From assembly GCF_026107415.2 (NCBI RefSeq), contig NZ_JAPCHX010000005.1:485832-549831 (forward strand): a stretch of DNA of 64,000 bases, read 5' to 3'. This document shows, piece after piece, positions 25,754-35,262 of the stretch. A model generated the notes under the pieces. That model saw nothing but the letters and a program-made list of their open reading frames with translations. It made no database searches and was not told where the DNA came from. Within the stretch, counting starts at the first letter, position 1. Each line of letters starts with the position of its first letter. The DNA is from Microbacterium sp. MPKO10 (GTDB lineage: Bacteria > Actinomycetota > Actinomycetes > Actinomycetales > Microbacteriaceae). The translations under genes and the position numbers were made by a program.

Positions 25754-26556
25754 CGCACCAGCTTCTTTCGTGCGTAGGAGCTGAGAAGCTCCAGGGCGAT
25801 CACGAGCACGAGAATCTCCAGAATCACCGTGCTGAGGTAGTGGTACTGGTAGAAGGTGCGCACCTTGTCGATCAGCATTCCGAGACCGCCCGCGCCGACG
25901 AGACCGATCACGGCCGAGGCACGAATATTGAGCTCGAGAACGTAGATCGTCTGCGAGATGTAGCTCGGCGCAACCTCAGAAAGCATGGCCGCCTTGTTCG
26001 CCTTAAACCAGGTGGCGCCAGAGGCGAGCGCGGCTTCCTGCCCGCCCCGGTCGAGCCCGTCGAGGGCCTCAGAGATCAGCTTCACCATGATGCCCAGGTT
26101 GAACATGACGAGCGCCATGATTCCCGAGAGGGCGCCCGTGCCGACCACCGTGACGAAGATTGCCGCGTAGAGCAGATCGGGAATGCTGCGCACCACGTTC
26201 ATAATGAAGCGCACGATGCCGAAGACCACGCCGTTCGGGTTGGTGGCCCTCGACGCGAGAAACGAGACGGGGAGGGCGATGGTGATGCTGATCGCCGTTC
26301 CGATGACGGCCATCTGCACGGTCTCGAGAACCGCAGGCAGGGTCTCCACAATGAACGAGTAGTCGGGCTGCACCAGCTGAATGAGCGTCCCCGCCGCGTT
26401 CTGCCCGTTGCGGATTAGGTCGCCGAGGTCCGCCTTGACCGCGATGCCCGCCCACACGGTGAGGGCGACGACGATGCCCGCGACCACGAGTGTGCGTGGC
26501 CACGTCTGCGGCTTGCGCGGCCGCGTCGCTGGGCTGTCAGCGGTGATGCTCGTCAT
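25750..26556 (-). CDS. phnE: Phosphonate/organophosphate ABC transporter permease, PhnE-type
   Basis: This 268-residue permease of the phosphonate family has six hydrophobic segments. Its coupling loop [20 protein letters not shown] lies around residues 168-187, and [15 protein letters not shown] just before it is typical of PhnE. The start overlaps the stop of the ATPase gene as ATGA, and its own stop overlaps the next permease start. The tight coupling supports equal production of both permeases. Confidence 0.94.
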   Translation of the reverse strand: MTSITADSPATRPRKPQTWPRTLVVAGIVVALTVWAGIAVKADLGDLIRNGQNAAGTLIQLVQPDYSFIVETLPAVLETVQMAVIGTAISITIALPVSFLASRATNPNGVVFGIVRFIMNVVRSIPDLLYAAIFVTVVGTGALSGIMALVMFNLGIMVKLISEALDGLDRGGQEAALASGATWFKANKAAMLSEVAPSYISQTIYVLELNIRASAVIGLVGAGGLGMLIDKVRTFYQYHYLSTVILEILVLVIALELLSSYARKKLVR

Positions 26557-27359
26557 GGCACCACCGGGCGCGCGTCGAGCACATCTTCCGCCGTGAGTGA
26601 GCGGCCGTAGATCGATTCGAACACCGACTCGTCGGCTTCGGAGCCGGGTCCGTCGTACACGACCTCGCCGCCGCGCAGGCCGATCAGCCGCTGCCCGTAG
26701 CGCCGCGCGAGGTCGAGGAAGTGCAGGTTGACGACGACGGTGATGCCGAGCTCGGCATTGATCTGCTGCAGGTCGCGCATGACGACATGCGACGTGGGCG
26801 GGTCGAGGGATGCTGTCGGCTCATCGGCGAGGATCACGCGCGGCTTCTGCGCGAGGGCGCGGGCGATCGCGACACGCTGCTGCTGGCCGCCCGAGAGCTC
26901 TGACGCGTTCGCGTACGCCTTCTGCACGATCTCGACGCGTTCAAGCGCCTGCATCGCGAGTTCGACGTCGTCTTTCGACCAGGCTCCGAGAAGCGTGCGC
27001 CACGCAGCTGTGTGGTGCAGCCGCCCCATGAGCACGTTGTTGATGACCGATGTGCGCTTGGCGAGGTTGAAGCTCTGGAACACCATGCCGACCTCGCTGC
27101 GCAGCTGCCGAAGCCGGCGCCCCGATAGGCCGCGCAACTCGACGTCGCCGACGGTGATCTGACCGTCGGTGATGGGAACGAGACCGTTGATCGCCCGGAT
27201 GAGCGTCGACTTGCCGGCTCCGGAGAGCCCGACGATCGCGACCATCTCACCGGGTTCGATGGAGAGGTTGACGTCGCGCAGCCCCGTGTAGCCGTTCGGG
27301 TAGGTGACCCCGACATCATTGAACCGGATGCTGGCGCCCGTGCGCTCTGCGTTGTTCAC
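26553..27359 (-). CDS. phnC: Phosphonate/organophosphate ABC transporter ATPase, PhnC-type
   Basis: This 268-residue ABC ATPase has Walker [10 protein letters not shown], signature [15 protein letters not shown] and Walker [14 protein letters not shown]. The [18 protein letters not shown] segment is characteristic of PhnC. I place the start at GTG 27359, six bases after GGAGAGGA; the open frame extends to 27548, but that stretch antisense to the binding-protein end is not coding-like. It energises the two PhnE permeases. Confidence 0.93.
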   Translation of the reverse strand: MNNAERTGASIRFNDVGVTYPNGYTGLRDVNLSIEPGEMVAIVGLSGAGKSTLIRAINGLVPITDGQITVGDVELRGLSGRRLRQLRSEVGMVFQSFNLAKRTSVINNVLMGRLHHTAAWRTLLGAWSKDDVELAMQALERVEIVQKAYANASELSGGQQQRVAIARALAQKPRVILADEPTASLDPPTSHVVMRDLQQINAELGITVVVNLHFLDLARRYGQRLIGLRGGEVVYDGPGSEADESVFESIYGRSLTAEDVLDARPVVP

Positions 27360-27408
27360 TCTGTTCCTCTCCATCGAGCCAGTCTGCCTGCTGCCCCTGA
27401 CCCGCGCT

Positions 27409-28431
27409 CTAGCCGAGGCCGATCGAGGCGGCAGCCTTCTGCGTCTGCTGCAGGCTGGCCGGGTCGGCGTCGACGAGTCCCGTGATCTGATAGATGGCCT
27501 GCAGGGCTTCGACTCCCTCGTCCGTCGAGGCGTAGTCCTTGAGAGCATCCGCGATCTTGGTCTGCCAGTCGGCGCTCAGTTCGCTCGAGAGCGAGACGCC
27601 GTCGTTCGGGATCTCGTTGGTCAGGGCAAACACGACGACCTTCTCGCCGACGTCGGGAGTATCGCCCGCGACGACCTCGCGCGCATCCCAGTAACTGGTG
27701 CCCACCTCGGCGTCACCGTTGTACACGGCGAGAACGCTGGCATCGTTCGCGGTGACCTGGACCGTCTCGATGTCGTTGTCCGTGTCGATCCCGGCCTCAT
27801 CCATTGCGGCGACGGGGAAGATGTAGCCTGCGGGCGACGCGGCCTGGAGCAGAGACACCGTCGCACCCTTCACCTTCTCGATGCTGTCGAGGCCGGCCGG
27901 GCCGGTTCCCGTTTCCGTGCCGTTGCAGTACAGCATCCCGTTCTCGCCCTCGACCGGCTCGTCTTCGCAGTATTTGTCGGGGTCGTTCGTGAAGAACTGG
28001 GCGGCATAGGTGCTCTTGCCATTGCGCTCGGTCTGCAGCGAGGGAACGGCGCCGTACTTGTCGCAGGCCTGGCTCATCTGCAGGCTTGGCAGCATCCCGA
28101 TCTGCGCCTGGTCGCTGCCGATGGCCTCGACGGCTGCCTGGTAGTCCTGCGTGATGACACCCTTCACCGGAATGCCGAGGCGGTCGGTGAGTGCGTCTTC
28201 CAGGGGCTTGACCGTCTCGACGAGCTTCTTCGCGTCGCCCGAGGGAACGAGCGCCAGTGTGAGTTCTGTGGGATCCTCAGCACTGTCGTTCGAGGTGCCG
28301 ACGCAGGGGCCGTCTGCGGCGTCCCCTCCGCCACCCGTCGGCTGCTGCTGGACGCCGCAGCCGCTCAAGGTGAGCGTCGTGATGAGCGCGATTCCCGAGA
28401 CCATTGCCGCGGTGAGAGTGCGAGCTTTCAT
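27409..28431 (-). CDS. phnD: PhnD-type phosphonate/organophosphate-binding lipoprotein
   Basis: This 340-residue periplasmic-type binding protein is anchored as a lipoprotein (signal peptide, lipobox LSGC with Cys at about residue 25). It shows the PhnD/SsuA fold features [28 protein letters not shown] and [12 protein letters not shown]. The ligand (phosphonate, phosphite or a phosphate ester) cannot be read from sequence. It follows the HAD gene by 33 bp and is followed by phnC. Confidence 0.93.
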   Translation of the reverse strand: MKARTLTAAMVSGIALITTLTLSGCGVQQQPTGGGGDAADGPCVGTSNDSAEDPTELTLALVPSGDAKKLVETVKPLEDALTDRLGIPVKGVITQDYQAAVEAIGSDQAQIGMLPSLQMSQACDKYGAVPSLQTERNGKSTYAAQFFTNDPDKYCEDEPVEGENGMLYCNGTETGTGPAGLDSIEKVKGATVSLLQAASPAGYIFPVAAMDEAGIDTDNDIETVQVTANDASVLAVYNGDAEVGTSYWDAREVVAGDTPDVGEKVVVFALTNEIPNDGVSLSSELSADWQTKIADALKDYASTDEGVEALQAIYQITGLVDADPASLQQTQKAAASIGLG

Positions 28432-28464
28432 GGTGGTTTCCGTTCTGTGAATGGCGGTGCAGGG

Positions 28465-29271
28465 TCAGTGTTCTGTGGGGTGGGGCGCGGGGACGTCGTC
28501 AGTGGCACCCACGTGCGCGGGAACCGTCGGTGACGACTCGTGAGAGCCGGCCCACGAGCGGATGCTGTCGAAGAGCTCCTCGAAGACGGGGGCGCTGACG
28601 TCGGGGGTTCCCGCCCGCGTGCCGAATCGGTCGATGAGCGCCGTCGCACAACCCGCGGCGTGCGGCCCGGCGAGATCGTTCGCCCAGATGTCGCCGACAG
28701 CCATGCAGTGCTGGGGGTCACGCCCGGCACGCAGCTCGGGCAGGAGTGTTGTCCAGCTGCCCGGTTTGCGCGCGTCGGACACGATGCGGTCGATGTGCTC
28801 GGTGAGGCCGATCGCCTCGAGAGTCTCGGCGACGCCGTCGATGGGGGCATTGGTCACGAGGACCCGTTCGACGCGCGGGGACAAGTCCTCCAGCAGGTCG
28901 GCGAGGCCGGCGGGCGCGTGAACGTCGAGTGTTCCTTCGGCGAGCGCGCGTCTGCTCGCGCGGTAGGCACGCTGAAGCGTGTCGGCGCTCACGTGTGCGC
29001 CGGTCATCTGGGCGACGGCGGCGTATCCGTCGATGTAGTCGCCAGATACGCGGCCGTCGAGAAACGCTCCGAGCTGCTCCCGGATCGCGGCAGCATCCGT
29101 CTCGTGCGAGGTGTCACCTTCGGCAAGCTCGGCCAGCACCGCCTCGGCGTATGCCCACACGGGGCCATCTCCGATGCAAACGGTGCCGTCGAAGTCGAGC
29201 AGAAGCAGAAGAGGCTGGTCATCACTGAGCGTCACGTCCTCAGCATAACCATGAACGGACGTTTTGTTCAT
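28465..29271 (-). CDS. HAD-superfamily phosphatase, first gene of phn-type operon
   Basis: This 268-residue HAD hydrolase has motif I LLDFDGTVCIGDG, motif II LVTNAP, the lysine in DARKPGSW and motif IV VGDIWANDLAG. A helical cap domain lies between motifs I and II. As first gene of the HAD-phnD-C-E-E operon it probably releases phosphate from, or otherwise processes, the imported compound. Starts at ATG 29271 or GTG 29235 are both possible; neither has a well-spaced ribosome binding site, and TATGCT just before the GTG could make that start leaderless. A PHO-box-like repeat lies upstream. Confidence 0.85.
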   Translation of the reverse strand: MNKTSVHGYAEDVTLSDDQPLLLLLDFDGTVCIGDGPVWAYAEAVLAELAEGDTSHETDAAAIREQLGAFLDGRVSGDYIDGYAAVAQMTGAHVSADTLQRAYRASRRALAEGTLDVHAPAGLADLLEDLSPRVERVLVTNAPIDGVAETLEAIGLTEHIDRIVSDARKPGSWTTLLPELRAGRDPQHCMAVGDIWANDLAGPHAAGCATALIDRFGTRAGTPDVSAPVFEELFDSIRSWAGSHESSPTVPAHVGATDDVPAPHPTEH

Positions 29272-29295
29272 AACTTTTCTGTATATGAAACAACC

Positions 29296-29317
29296 GTTCA
29301 CGTACGGTTCACGTCAC
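29296..29317. promoter_or_regulatory. PHO-box-like direct repeat upstream of phn-type operon
   Basis: Two adjoining 11-bp units, GTTCACGTACG (29296-29306) and GTTCACGTCAC (29307-29317), share the GTTCAC core. Actinobacterial PhoP boxes are built from 11-bp direct repeats beginning GTTCACC, so this fits PhoP control of the operon by phosphate starvation. The units read on the strand opposite to the operon. A third inverted GTTCA-type half-site lies closer to the gene near 29252-29270. Confidence 0.6.
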
Positions 29318-29337
29318 GCCCCGCGCCAGATCGCCGC

Positions 29338-29387
29338 CACGTGACAGATCGCCCCCCACGTGACAGATCGCCCCCACGTGACGGACG
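29338..29387. repeat. Short tandem repeat with CACGTGACAGATCGCC units
   Basis: The unit CACGTGACAGATCGCCCCC is repeated twice in tandem, with a degenerate copy on each side (the left one lacks the start, the right one reads CACGTGACGGACG). It fills the gap between the end of the polyol dehydrogenase gene and the phn-type promoter. It may be a stacked binding site, since CACGTG is palindromic, or simple slippage. Confidence 0.6.
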
Positions 29388-29406
29388 ACGGGCAGTGGCA
29401 CCTCCG

Positions 29407-30900
29407 CTACGAGGTGTGGCCGAGCAGCATCCGCAGCGTCTCGCGCGCGCCGACCTCGTGTAACGACGAGAGCACACGATCGTAGGCCTCAACGAACACC
29501 GGCTGGTCGATGAGGTCGCCGAACAGCTCCTTGTCGCGCAGGAACGCGTGCTTGTCGTCCGGGTATCGCTGCGCCGCGGCCATCACGCGCTCCTTCAGCC
29601 TGTCGACGACATCAATGGGCTCACCCTGCTCATCGACGCCCTCGGCATAGCGAGCCCAGCTGGCCACGATCGCGGCGGCGAACCGCACGTGGGGCTCCGG
29701 CATCGCGAGCTGATCGCGTACGACGGGCAGCAGCCACTTGGGGATGCGATCACTCGACTCCGCGCACAGCCGGGCGACGGTGTCGCGGATGCCGGGGTTG
29801 GAGAACCGCTCAATCAGCTGCGGCTTGTATTCCTCGATGTCGAGACCGGGAACGGGCTTCAGCGTCGGCGTCGAATCAATGTTCATGTAGGCGAGCAGGA
29901 ACTCGGCGATCAGCGGATCCTGCGTCGCGTCGTGCGCGTAGCGGTACCCCATGAGGTGCCCGAAGTAGCAGAGCCCCTGGTGGCTCGAATTGAGCAGCCG
30001 CAGCTTGATGAATTCGTAGGGCTCGACGTCGTCGACGACCTCGACGCCCGCCTCCTGGTACGGCGGGCGTCCATCGGTGAAGGTGTCCTGCAGCACCCAC
30101 TGAAAGAACGGCTCGCACACGACGGGCCACGCGTCGTCAATGCCGAACTGCCGCGCGATCTCGGCGCGGTCCTCGTCTGTCGTCACCGGAGTGATGCGGT
30201 CGACCATGCTGTTCGGGAACAGCACGTTGTCGTCGATCCATGCCGCCAGCTCGGCATCCTTCGCGTGTGCGTATGTCGTGAACGCGTGCCGGGCGACCTC
30301 GCCGTTGTTCTGCAGGTTGTCGCACGACATAACCGTGAACGGCACGATCCCACGATCGCGGCGCCGCCGGAGCGCTTCGACGACGAGTCCGAACACGGTC
30401 TCCGGGGCATCCGAGCCCAGATCATGGGCGACGCGCGGATCGTCGAGCTGAAAGCGTCCGGTCACCTGGTTGATGTTGTACCCGCCCTCGGTGACGGTCA
30501 TCGACACGATGCGGATGTGAGGATCCGCCATGCGCTCGATGGCGGCCTCGGTGTCATCCGGCGCGTAGATGTAGTCGACGATGGAGCCGATCACGCGGGC
30601 CGACAGCTGCCCGTCCGCGTGCTTCTCGACGAGTGTGTACAGGTTGTCCTGCGCCTCAAGAACATCGCGCATGCGCTTGTCGCTCGGCATGACCCCGATG
30701 CCGCAGATGCCCCAATCGTCGGCCAGGCCGCGGGCGAGGAGGTCGTCGATGACCTTCGCCTGGTGAGCACGATGGAACCCGCCGACGCCGAAGTGCACGA
30801 TACCCGCGGTGACGGCGCTGCGGTCGTATGCGGGCACGTCCGCCGTGTCGATCGCGGCGAGCGACGCGGCACTCAGCTGCGTCACGTTCTGGCTGGTCAT
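29407..30900 (-). CDS. Mannitol/arabinitol dehydrogenase family (polyol 2-dehydrogenase)
   Basis: This 497-residue long-chain polyol dehydrogenase oxidises a sugar alcohol at C2 with NAD. The N-terminal nucleotide-binding region reads IVHFGVGGFHRAHQA. The family's catalytic KxxxxNxxH site is KLRLLNSSHQGLCYFG. I choose ATG 30900 because AAGAAGGA lies upstream; the open frame extends to 31005 without coding character. Xylulokinase in the same locus suggests D-arabinitol to D-xylulose, though mannitol to fructose is equally possible for the enzyme. Confidence 0.92.
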   Translation of the reverse strand: MTSQNVTQLSAASLAAIDTADVPAYDRSAVTAGIVHFGVGGFHRAHQAKVIDDLLARGLADDWGICGIGVMPSDKRMRDVLEAQDNLYTLVEKHADGQLSARVIGSIVDYIYAPDDTEAAIERMADPHIRIVSMTVTEGGYNINQVTGRFQLDDPRVAHDLGSDAPETVFGLVVEALRRRRDRGIVPFTVMSCDNLQNNGEVARHAFTTYAHAKDAELAAWIDDNVLFPNSMVDRITPVTTDEDRAEIARQFGIDDAWPVVCEPFFQWVLQDTFTDGRPPYQEAGVEVVDDVEPYEFIKLRLLNSSHQGLCYFGHLMGYRYAHDATQDPLIAEFLLAYMNIDSTPTLKPVPGLDIEEYKPQLIERFSNPGIRDTVARLCAESSDRIPKWLLPVVRDQLAMPEPHVRFAAAIVASWARYAEGVDEQGEPIDVVDRLKERVMAAAQRYPDDKHAFLRDKELFGDLIDQPVFVEAYDRVLSSLHEVGARETLRMLLGHTS

Positions 30901-30931
30901 GGCGATCCTTCTTTCTGCTGTCAAGTTTCTG

Positions 30932-31747
30932 TCAGAGTCTCGATGGTGTGCCGTCGCGGCCGGCAGGTACGGCCGGGGAGACAGCGTGATAGGTGACTCC
31001 CGCATCGCGCACGAGAGCCTCGACGGGCTGGGGCAGCGGCGGGTCGGCGATGACGGCGGTGAAATCGGTCAGCTGGGCGTACGTCACGAGACCGCGCGCA
31101 TTGTCGTCACCGTGAATGAGCGCCACACGGGTGTCCGCCGCGTCGAATGCCGCCCGTTTGATGGCCGCGGTTCGAGGGGTGGATGCTGTCAGCCCGCCAG
31201 ACGCGTCGACACCGGTTCCCGAGAGGAACGCCACATCAATGCGCACGGTCGCGAGAGCCTCACGCGCCCACTGCCCCGACTGCTCCCCGTCGTCGCCGAC
31301 ATCGCCGCCGAGGTTGTACACGGCCAGATGCTCTTTGCGGCTGCCCGTGAGCGCCACGGGGACGGCATTCGTGACGACCTGCAGCTCACCAGCATCCGGA
31401 AGCAGCGCGGCAAGCGACTGGCACGCCTCACCGGAGTCGATGAAGATGCTGCCGGCCGCAGGCACGTACTCGAGGGCCAGCCGGGCGAGCTCGAGCTGAG
31501 GTGCCGTCGCACCGGTGAGGGACGGGAAGTCCTCGACGACGGAGGTCGGCAGGATCGCCCCTCCGTGTGCGCGCGTCAGACTGCCAGTCTGCTCGAGTGT
31601 GCGAAGATCGCGGCGGATCGTCTCTTCGGCGACGCTGAAGCCCTCTGCCAAGTCAGAGACCTCGACGCGCTTGTCACGCTCGAGAACCGAGAGAATCACC
31701 GCGTGGCGCTGTTCGACGGGAAGTCCGGGTGCGGGCGTGAGAATCAT
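30932..31747 (-). CDS. DeoR-family regulator of the polyol locus
   Basis: This 271-residue protein has the DeoR helix-turn-helix (VSDLAEGFSVAEETIRRDLRTLEQ, shown here in part), then the AHGGAIL motif and a sugar-phosphate-sensing domain with FIDSGEACQSLA and DVAFLSGTGVD. The start is ATG 31747 with AGGAGC upstream; the longer frame to 31831 overlaps the permease gene. It lies between the dehydrogenase and permease genes, so it is transcribed with the operon it probably regulates. Confidence 0.92.
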   Translation of the reverse strand: MILTPAPGLPVEQRHAVILSVLERDKRVEVSDLAEGFSVAEETIRRDLRTLEQTGSLTRAHGGAILPTSVVEDFPSLTGATAPQLELARLALEYVPAAGSIFIDSGEACQSLAALLPDAGELQVVTNAVPVALTGSRKEHLAVYNLGGDVGDDGEQSGQWAREALATVRIDVAFLSGTGVDASGGLTASTPRTAAIKRAAFDAADTRVALIHGDDNARGLVTYAQLTDFTAVIADPPLPQPVEALVRDAGVTYHAVSPAVPAGRDGTPSRL

Positions 31748-31781
31748 CGGTGCTCCTTGCTCTGGGTGCGGCGCAGCGGCA

Positions 31782-32654
31782 TCACTTGATGGCTCCCATG
31801 GCCAGGCCGCGCACGAGTCGTTTCTGAGCAATCCATCCTGCTATGACGACGGGGAGAACAGCCAATGTGGCCGCCGCCGAGAGCACGGCGAGAAACTGCC
31901 CACGGCCTGATACGAAGCTGCCGAGAAATGGCGGAGTCGTGCGGGCGACGGTGGAGGTGAGGAGGTTGGCGAGGAAGTACTCGTTCCAGGCGAAGATGAA
32001 GCAGATGAGCGCAGCCGCCGCCATGCCCGGTGCCACGATCGGCATGACGATGCGCACGAGTTCCGTCCAGAAGTTCGCGCCGTCGACCTGCGCTGCCTCG
32101 ATGATCTCCCCCGGCACTTCACTGAGGAATGAGCGCATCATCCAGATGGCGAGTGGCAGATTCATGCCGACGTAGAGAATGGACAGCGCCGAGATGTTGT
32201 CGAGCAGCCCCATGTTCTGCAGCAGGAGGTAGATGGGGATCACGATCGCTGCGAGGGGCATGAACTTGGTCGAGATGAAGAAGAACAGCGCGTCGGTCGA
32301 GCGGATGAGCGGTCGAACCGAGAGCCCGTACGCGGCGGGGATCGCCAGCACCATCACGATGAGCGTCGAGACCACGCTCGCCGTGAATGAGTTCGTGAGA
32401 TAGACGAGGAAGCCGCGATCGAAGACGGCCTCGAAGTTCTCAAAGGTCAGCTGCGTGATAAACGTCGGCGGGTTCGTCGCAGCCGCCTTCTCGGTCTTGA
32501 ACGCCGTGAACACCATCCACGCGATCGGGAAGAACATTCCGACAGTGAGCACCCAGGTGATGAAGGTGAGCACGACAGAGCCGGCGCGTTTGCGCAGCGG
32601 GCGGGTACGGCGCACCGTCCGCGAGCCGGTCGTGAGCAGCATCGTCGTCGACAT
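31782..32654 (-). CDS. Carbohydrate/polyol ABC transporter permease, MalG-type
   Basis: This 290-residue permease has six hydrophobic segments and the MalG coupling motif EAAQVDGANFWTELVRIVMP near residues 180-199. Its start shares a base with the stop of the partner permease (TGATG). The C-terminal QKRLVRGLAMGAIK is the standard end for this family. No ATPase gene is present in the locus, as is common in actinobacteria where a shared MsiK-type ATPase serves several importers. Confidence 0.95.
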   Translation of the reverse strand: MSTTMLLTTGSRTVRRTRPLRKRAGSVVLTFITWVLTVGMFFPIAWMVFTAFKTEKAAATNPPTFITQLTFENFEAVFDRGFLVYLTNSFTASVVSTLIVMVLAIPAAYGLSVRPLIRSTDALFFFISTKFMPLAAIVIPIYLLLQNMGLLDNISALSILYVGMNLPLAIWMMRSFLSEVPGEIIEAAQVDGANFWTELVRIVMPIVAPGMAAAALICFIFAWNEYFLANLLTSTVARTTPPFLGSFVSGRGQFLAVLSAAATLAVLPVVIAGWIAQKRLVRGLAMGAIK

Positions 32655-33616
32655 CAGCGCATTCCTTCGGTTGTGAAGATCTTGAACAGCGAGCGAAGCG
32701 CCACCATGGCGACGATGATCGTCAGAATCACCGTGAGCACGCCGTACGCGGCGGCCTCACCGATTTCGAGCCCGACGAACGCGCGCTCGTACAGCAGATA
32801 CGAGAGAGTCTTGGTCCCGCCCGTTCCGCGCGTCATGATCGCGATGGGGTCGAACACCTGCAGCAGCAGGATCGTGCCGAGCAGAATCGACAGTTCCATG
32901 TACTGCCGCATGTGCGGGAGCGTCATCGAGAAGAACGTGCGGATGGGGCCGGCGCCATCGACGGATGCTGCTTCGAGCACATCAGACGGTTGGCTCTGGA
33001 GCCCCGCGAGAAGAATCAGCATCATGAACGGCGTGTACTGCCACGTCAGCACCATGATGATCGTGAGGATCGGAACGTCTGTGTTCCACGCGACCGGGTC
33101 GATGCCGATGAACCCGAGCGCCCAGTTGACCATGCCGACGTTCGAGTCGAGCATCGACCATTTGAAGATGAGCGACGCCGCTGCCGGCATCATGAGGAAC
33201 GGGGTGATGAGCAGCGTCCGCGCCAGGCCCTGCCCGACGAATTTGCGGTCGAGCAGCAGCGCGAGAACCATGCCGAACACGAGAGAGACGAGCACGCTCA
33301 CCCCGACGATCACCACCGTGGCCAGAAGCGAACTCAGGAATGCCCCGTTCGTCAGCACCGTCGCGTAGTTATCGAACCACACGAATTTCTGGTCGCCGGG
33401 GCGCAGCAGGTTCCACTCCTGGAACGAGTAGTAGATGGTGACCAGGAACGGGATCTGGGTGATGATGATGGCCGCGGCGAGCGCTGGCCAGACGAGGGCG
33501 CGGGCGAGCCGCAGCCCCTTGCGCTCGCGCCGGGTGAGCGCGTGCTTGACCTTGCGCCGAGGCGGTGCCTCGCCGTCATTCTCGACCCGTCCGGGCCTGA
33601 TAGCTGTCGCAGTCAT
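32654..33616 (-). CDS. Carbohydrate/polyol ABC transporter permease, MalF-type
   Basis: This 320-residue permease has six hydrophobic segments and the coupling motif EAASVDGAGPIRTFFSMTLP near residues 215-234. A basic N-terminus of about 35 residues precedes the first helix. It follows the binding-protein gene, separated by an 86-bp gap holding a strong GC hairpin, and overlaps the MalG-type gene. Confidence 0.95.
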   Translation of the reverse strand: MTATAIRPGRVENDGEAPPRRKVKHALTRRERKGLRLARALVWPALAAAIIITQIPFLVTIYYSFQEWNLLRPGDQKFVWFDNYATVLTNGAFLSSLLATVVIVGVSVLVSLVFGMVLALLLDRKFVGQGLARTLLITPFLMMPAAASLIFKWSMLDSNVGMVNWALGFIGIDPVAWNTDVPILTIIMVLTWQYTPFMMLILLAGLQSQPSDVLEAASVDGAGPIRTFFSMTLPHMRQYMELSILLGTILLLQVFDPIAIMTRGTGGTKTLSYLLYERAFVGLEIGEAAAYGVLTVILTIIVAMVALRSLFKIFTTEGMR

Positions 33617-33645
33617 TGTCGTCTTTCTCGCGATGTCCTTGGGAG

Positions 33646-33690
33646 GGGCCGCCCGGCCCGTCGGAACACGGGGACGGGGGCGGGCGGCCC
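33646..33690 (-). terminator. Intercistronic GC hairpin after the binding-protein gene
   Basis: GGGCCGCCCG (33646-33655) is exactly inverted as CGGGCGGCCC (33681-33690). It lies between the binding-protein stop (33703) and the MalF-type start (33616). Such hairpins usually cause partial termination or protect upstream mRNA, giving more binding protein than permease. No T-run follows. Confidence 0.6.
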
Positions 33691-33702
33691 GGGCGAAGCG
33701 CG

Positions 33703-35067
33703 CTATTCCTTCTGCGCGGCTCCGGCCTTCTCGGCGAGGTCCTGACCAGCCGAGAGCGCTTCTTCGACACTGGATCTGCCAGCGAAGACGTCAGCGATCT
33801 TCTGCGACACTTGGTTTCCCAGATCCTGGAACTCCGGGATCGTCACATACTGGATGCCGACCCACGGCTGCGGGTTGACGCCGGGCTGTTCCGGGTTCAC
33901 GGCCAGCATGACGTCCTTCGTGATGTCAGCGAACGCCCCAGCGGCCTCCTGGTACTCGGGGATCTCGTATGTGGAGGCACGTGAGCCCGGGGGAACACGG
34001 CTCCAACCGAGTTCGTTGCCGACGAGCGTCATGTAGTCCTTGCTCGTGGCCCAGCTCACGAACTCCCACGCGGCATCCTTCTGCTTGGATGTCTCGGGGA
34101 TCGCGAGGTTCCACGACCACAGCCATCCCGACTCCTCGGTCTCGACGGTGGGTGCGTGTACGTACCCGACGTTGCCTGCAACCTCACTGAGGTCCTCAGA
34201 CTCCAGCGAGCCCGCGGCGCTCGTCGCGTCGTACCAGAACGCTGCCTTGCCCTGTGAGAACAGGTTGAGGCACTCGGTGAATCCGAAGGAGACCGGGTCG
34301 GACTCCCCAGCATCCGCCACCAGATCCGTGTAGAACTTCACGGCCTCGGTGAACTCGGGCGAATCGACTGTGGCGTTCCAGTCGTCGTCGAACCAGTTGC
34401 CGCCGAAGGTCTGCACCACGGTCGTGAGCGGGGCGAAGAGCTCGCCCCAGCCGGGCTTTCCGCGCAGGCAGATACCGGCGTGGTCGTCATTGTTCACTTC
34501 GCGCGCCATGTCGGCGACCTGCTGCCAGGTGGGGTGCTCGGGAACCTCGAGGCCCGCATCGGCAAGGATCTCTTTGTTGTACATGAGGAAGGACGACTCA
34601 CCGTAGAACGGAACGGCGTACAGACTGTCGTCGACCGTCAGTGCCTGGCGGACGGGCGGCAGGATGTCGTCGACGTCGTACTCGCTGTCTTGCGTCGTGT
34701 AGTCGTTGAGGTTGGTGAGCCAGTCGTTCTGCCCCCAGATCGGCACTTCGTAGCTGCCGACAGTCACGATGTCATACTGCCCGCCCTTCGTGGCGACGTC
34801 CTTGGTCACGGCGTCGCGCAGGTCGTTCTCTTCCATCTGAATGAACTTGACCTTGATGTCGGGGTGGCTCTCTTCGAATTTGCCCTTCAGCTGCTCCATG
34901 TCTTTCATCTGGGGGTTGTTGACCGTGGCGAGTGTGAGCGTCACGGTGTCGCCACCACCGCCGCCTGCCCCGCCCCCGGCGCCCGAACAGCCAGCGAGCA
35001 TTACACCGGCTGAGGCGACAGCGGCCAGGGATAGCCACCGCCGACCGCGGAGATTCGACTTCGTCAT
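33703..35067 (-). CDS. Extracellular polyol/sugar-binding lipoprotein
   Basis: This 454-residue binding protein has a lipoprotein signal (basic start, hydrophobic core, lipobox LAGC near residue 27) and a glycine-rich linker. The family-1 solute-binding pattern follows, with EQLKGKFEESHPDIKVKFIQ, YAVPFYGESSFLMYNKEIL and the GKAAFWYDATS stretch. Starts at 35067 and 35085 (six residues longer) are both plausible: the former has AAAGG, the latter GGCGGG upstream. The protein delivers substrate to the two permeases. Its promoter faces that of the second DeoR regulator. Confidence 0.93.
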   Translation of the reverse strand: MTKSNLRGRRWLSLAAVASAGVMLAGCSGAGGGAGGGGGDTVTLTLATVNNPQMKDMEQLKGKFEESHPDIKVKFIQMEENDLRDAVTKDVATKGGQYDIVTVGSYEVPIWGQNDWLTNLNDYTTQDSEYDVDDILPPVRQALTVDDSLYAVPFYGESSFLMYNKEILADAGLEVPEHPTWQQVADMAREVNNDDHAGICLRGKPGWGELFAPLTTVVQTFGGNWFDDDWNATVDSPEFTEAVKFYTDLVADAGESDPVSFGFTECLNLFSQGKAAFWYDATSAAGSLESEDLSEVAGNVGYVHAPTVETEESGWLWSWNLAIPETSKQKDAAWEFVSWATSKDYMTLVGNELGWSRVPPGSRASTYEIPEYQEAAGAFADITKDVMLAVNPEQPGVNPQPWVGIQYVTIPEFQDLGNQVSQKIADVFAGRSSVEEALSAGQDLAEKAGAAQKE

Positions 35068-35085
35068 CTCATTGCCTTTCGTCAT

Positions 35086-35262
35086 CGTTGACCCGCCGCT
35101 GTCGCGGCGCACACCTAGAATCGACCGAATATGTGTGTTTAAGCAACCAATAGTGTTGGTTCGTAATTGTATTGTAACCATATGTGACCGTTTTATGTTG
35201 TCTTTTGTTGTTTTAGAGTGGGATGGTCACGATAGGGCGTAGCCACAGCGAGGGAGCTGACG
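35086..35262. promoter_or_regulatory. AT-rich divergent promoter with operator-like repeats
   Basis: This 177-bp region is strikingly AT-rich between the binding-protein and DeoR genes. AACCAA-TAGTG-TTGGTT is a perfect 17-bp inverted repeat at 35145-35161. Further on, 35191-35215 contains related direct repeats of the type TTTTATGTTGTC and TTTTGTTGTT. Direct repeats like these are common operators for DeoR-family proteins. No gene is seen within it. Confidence 0.55.
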
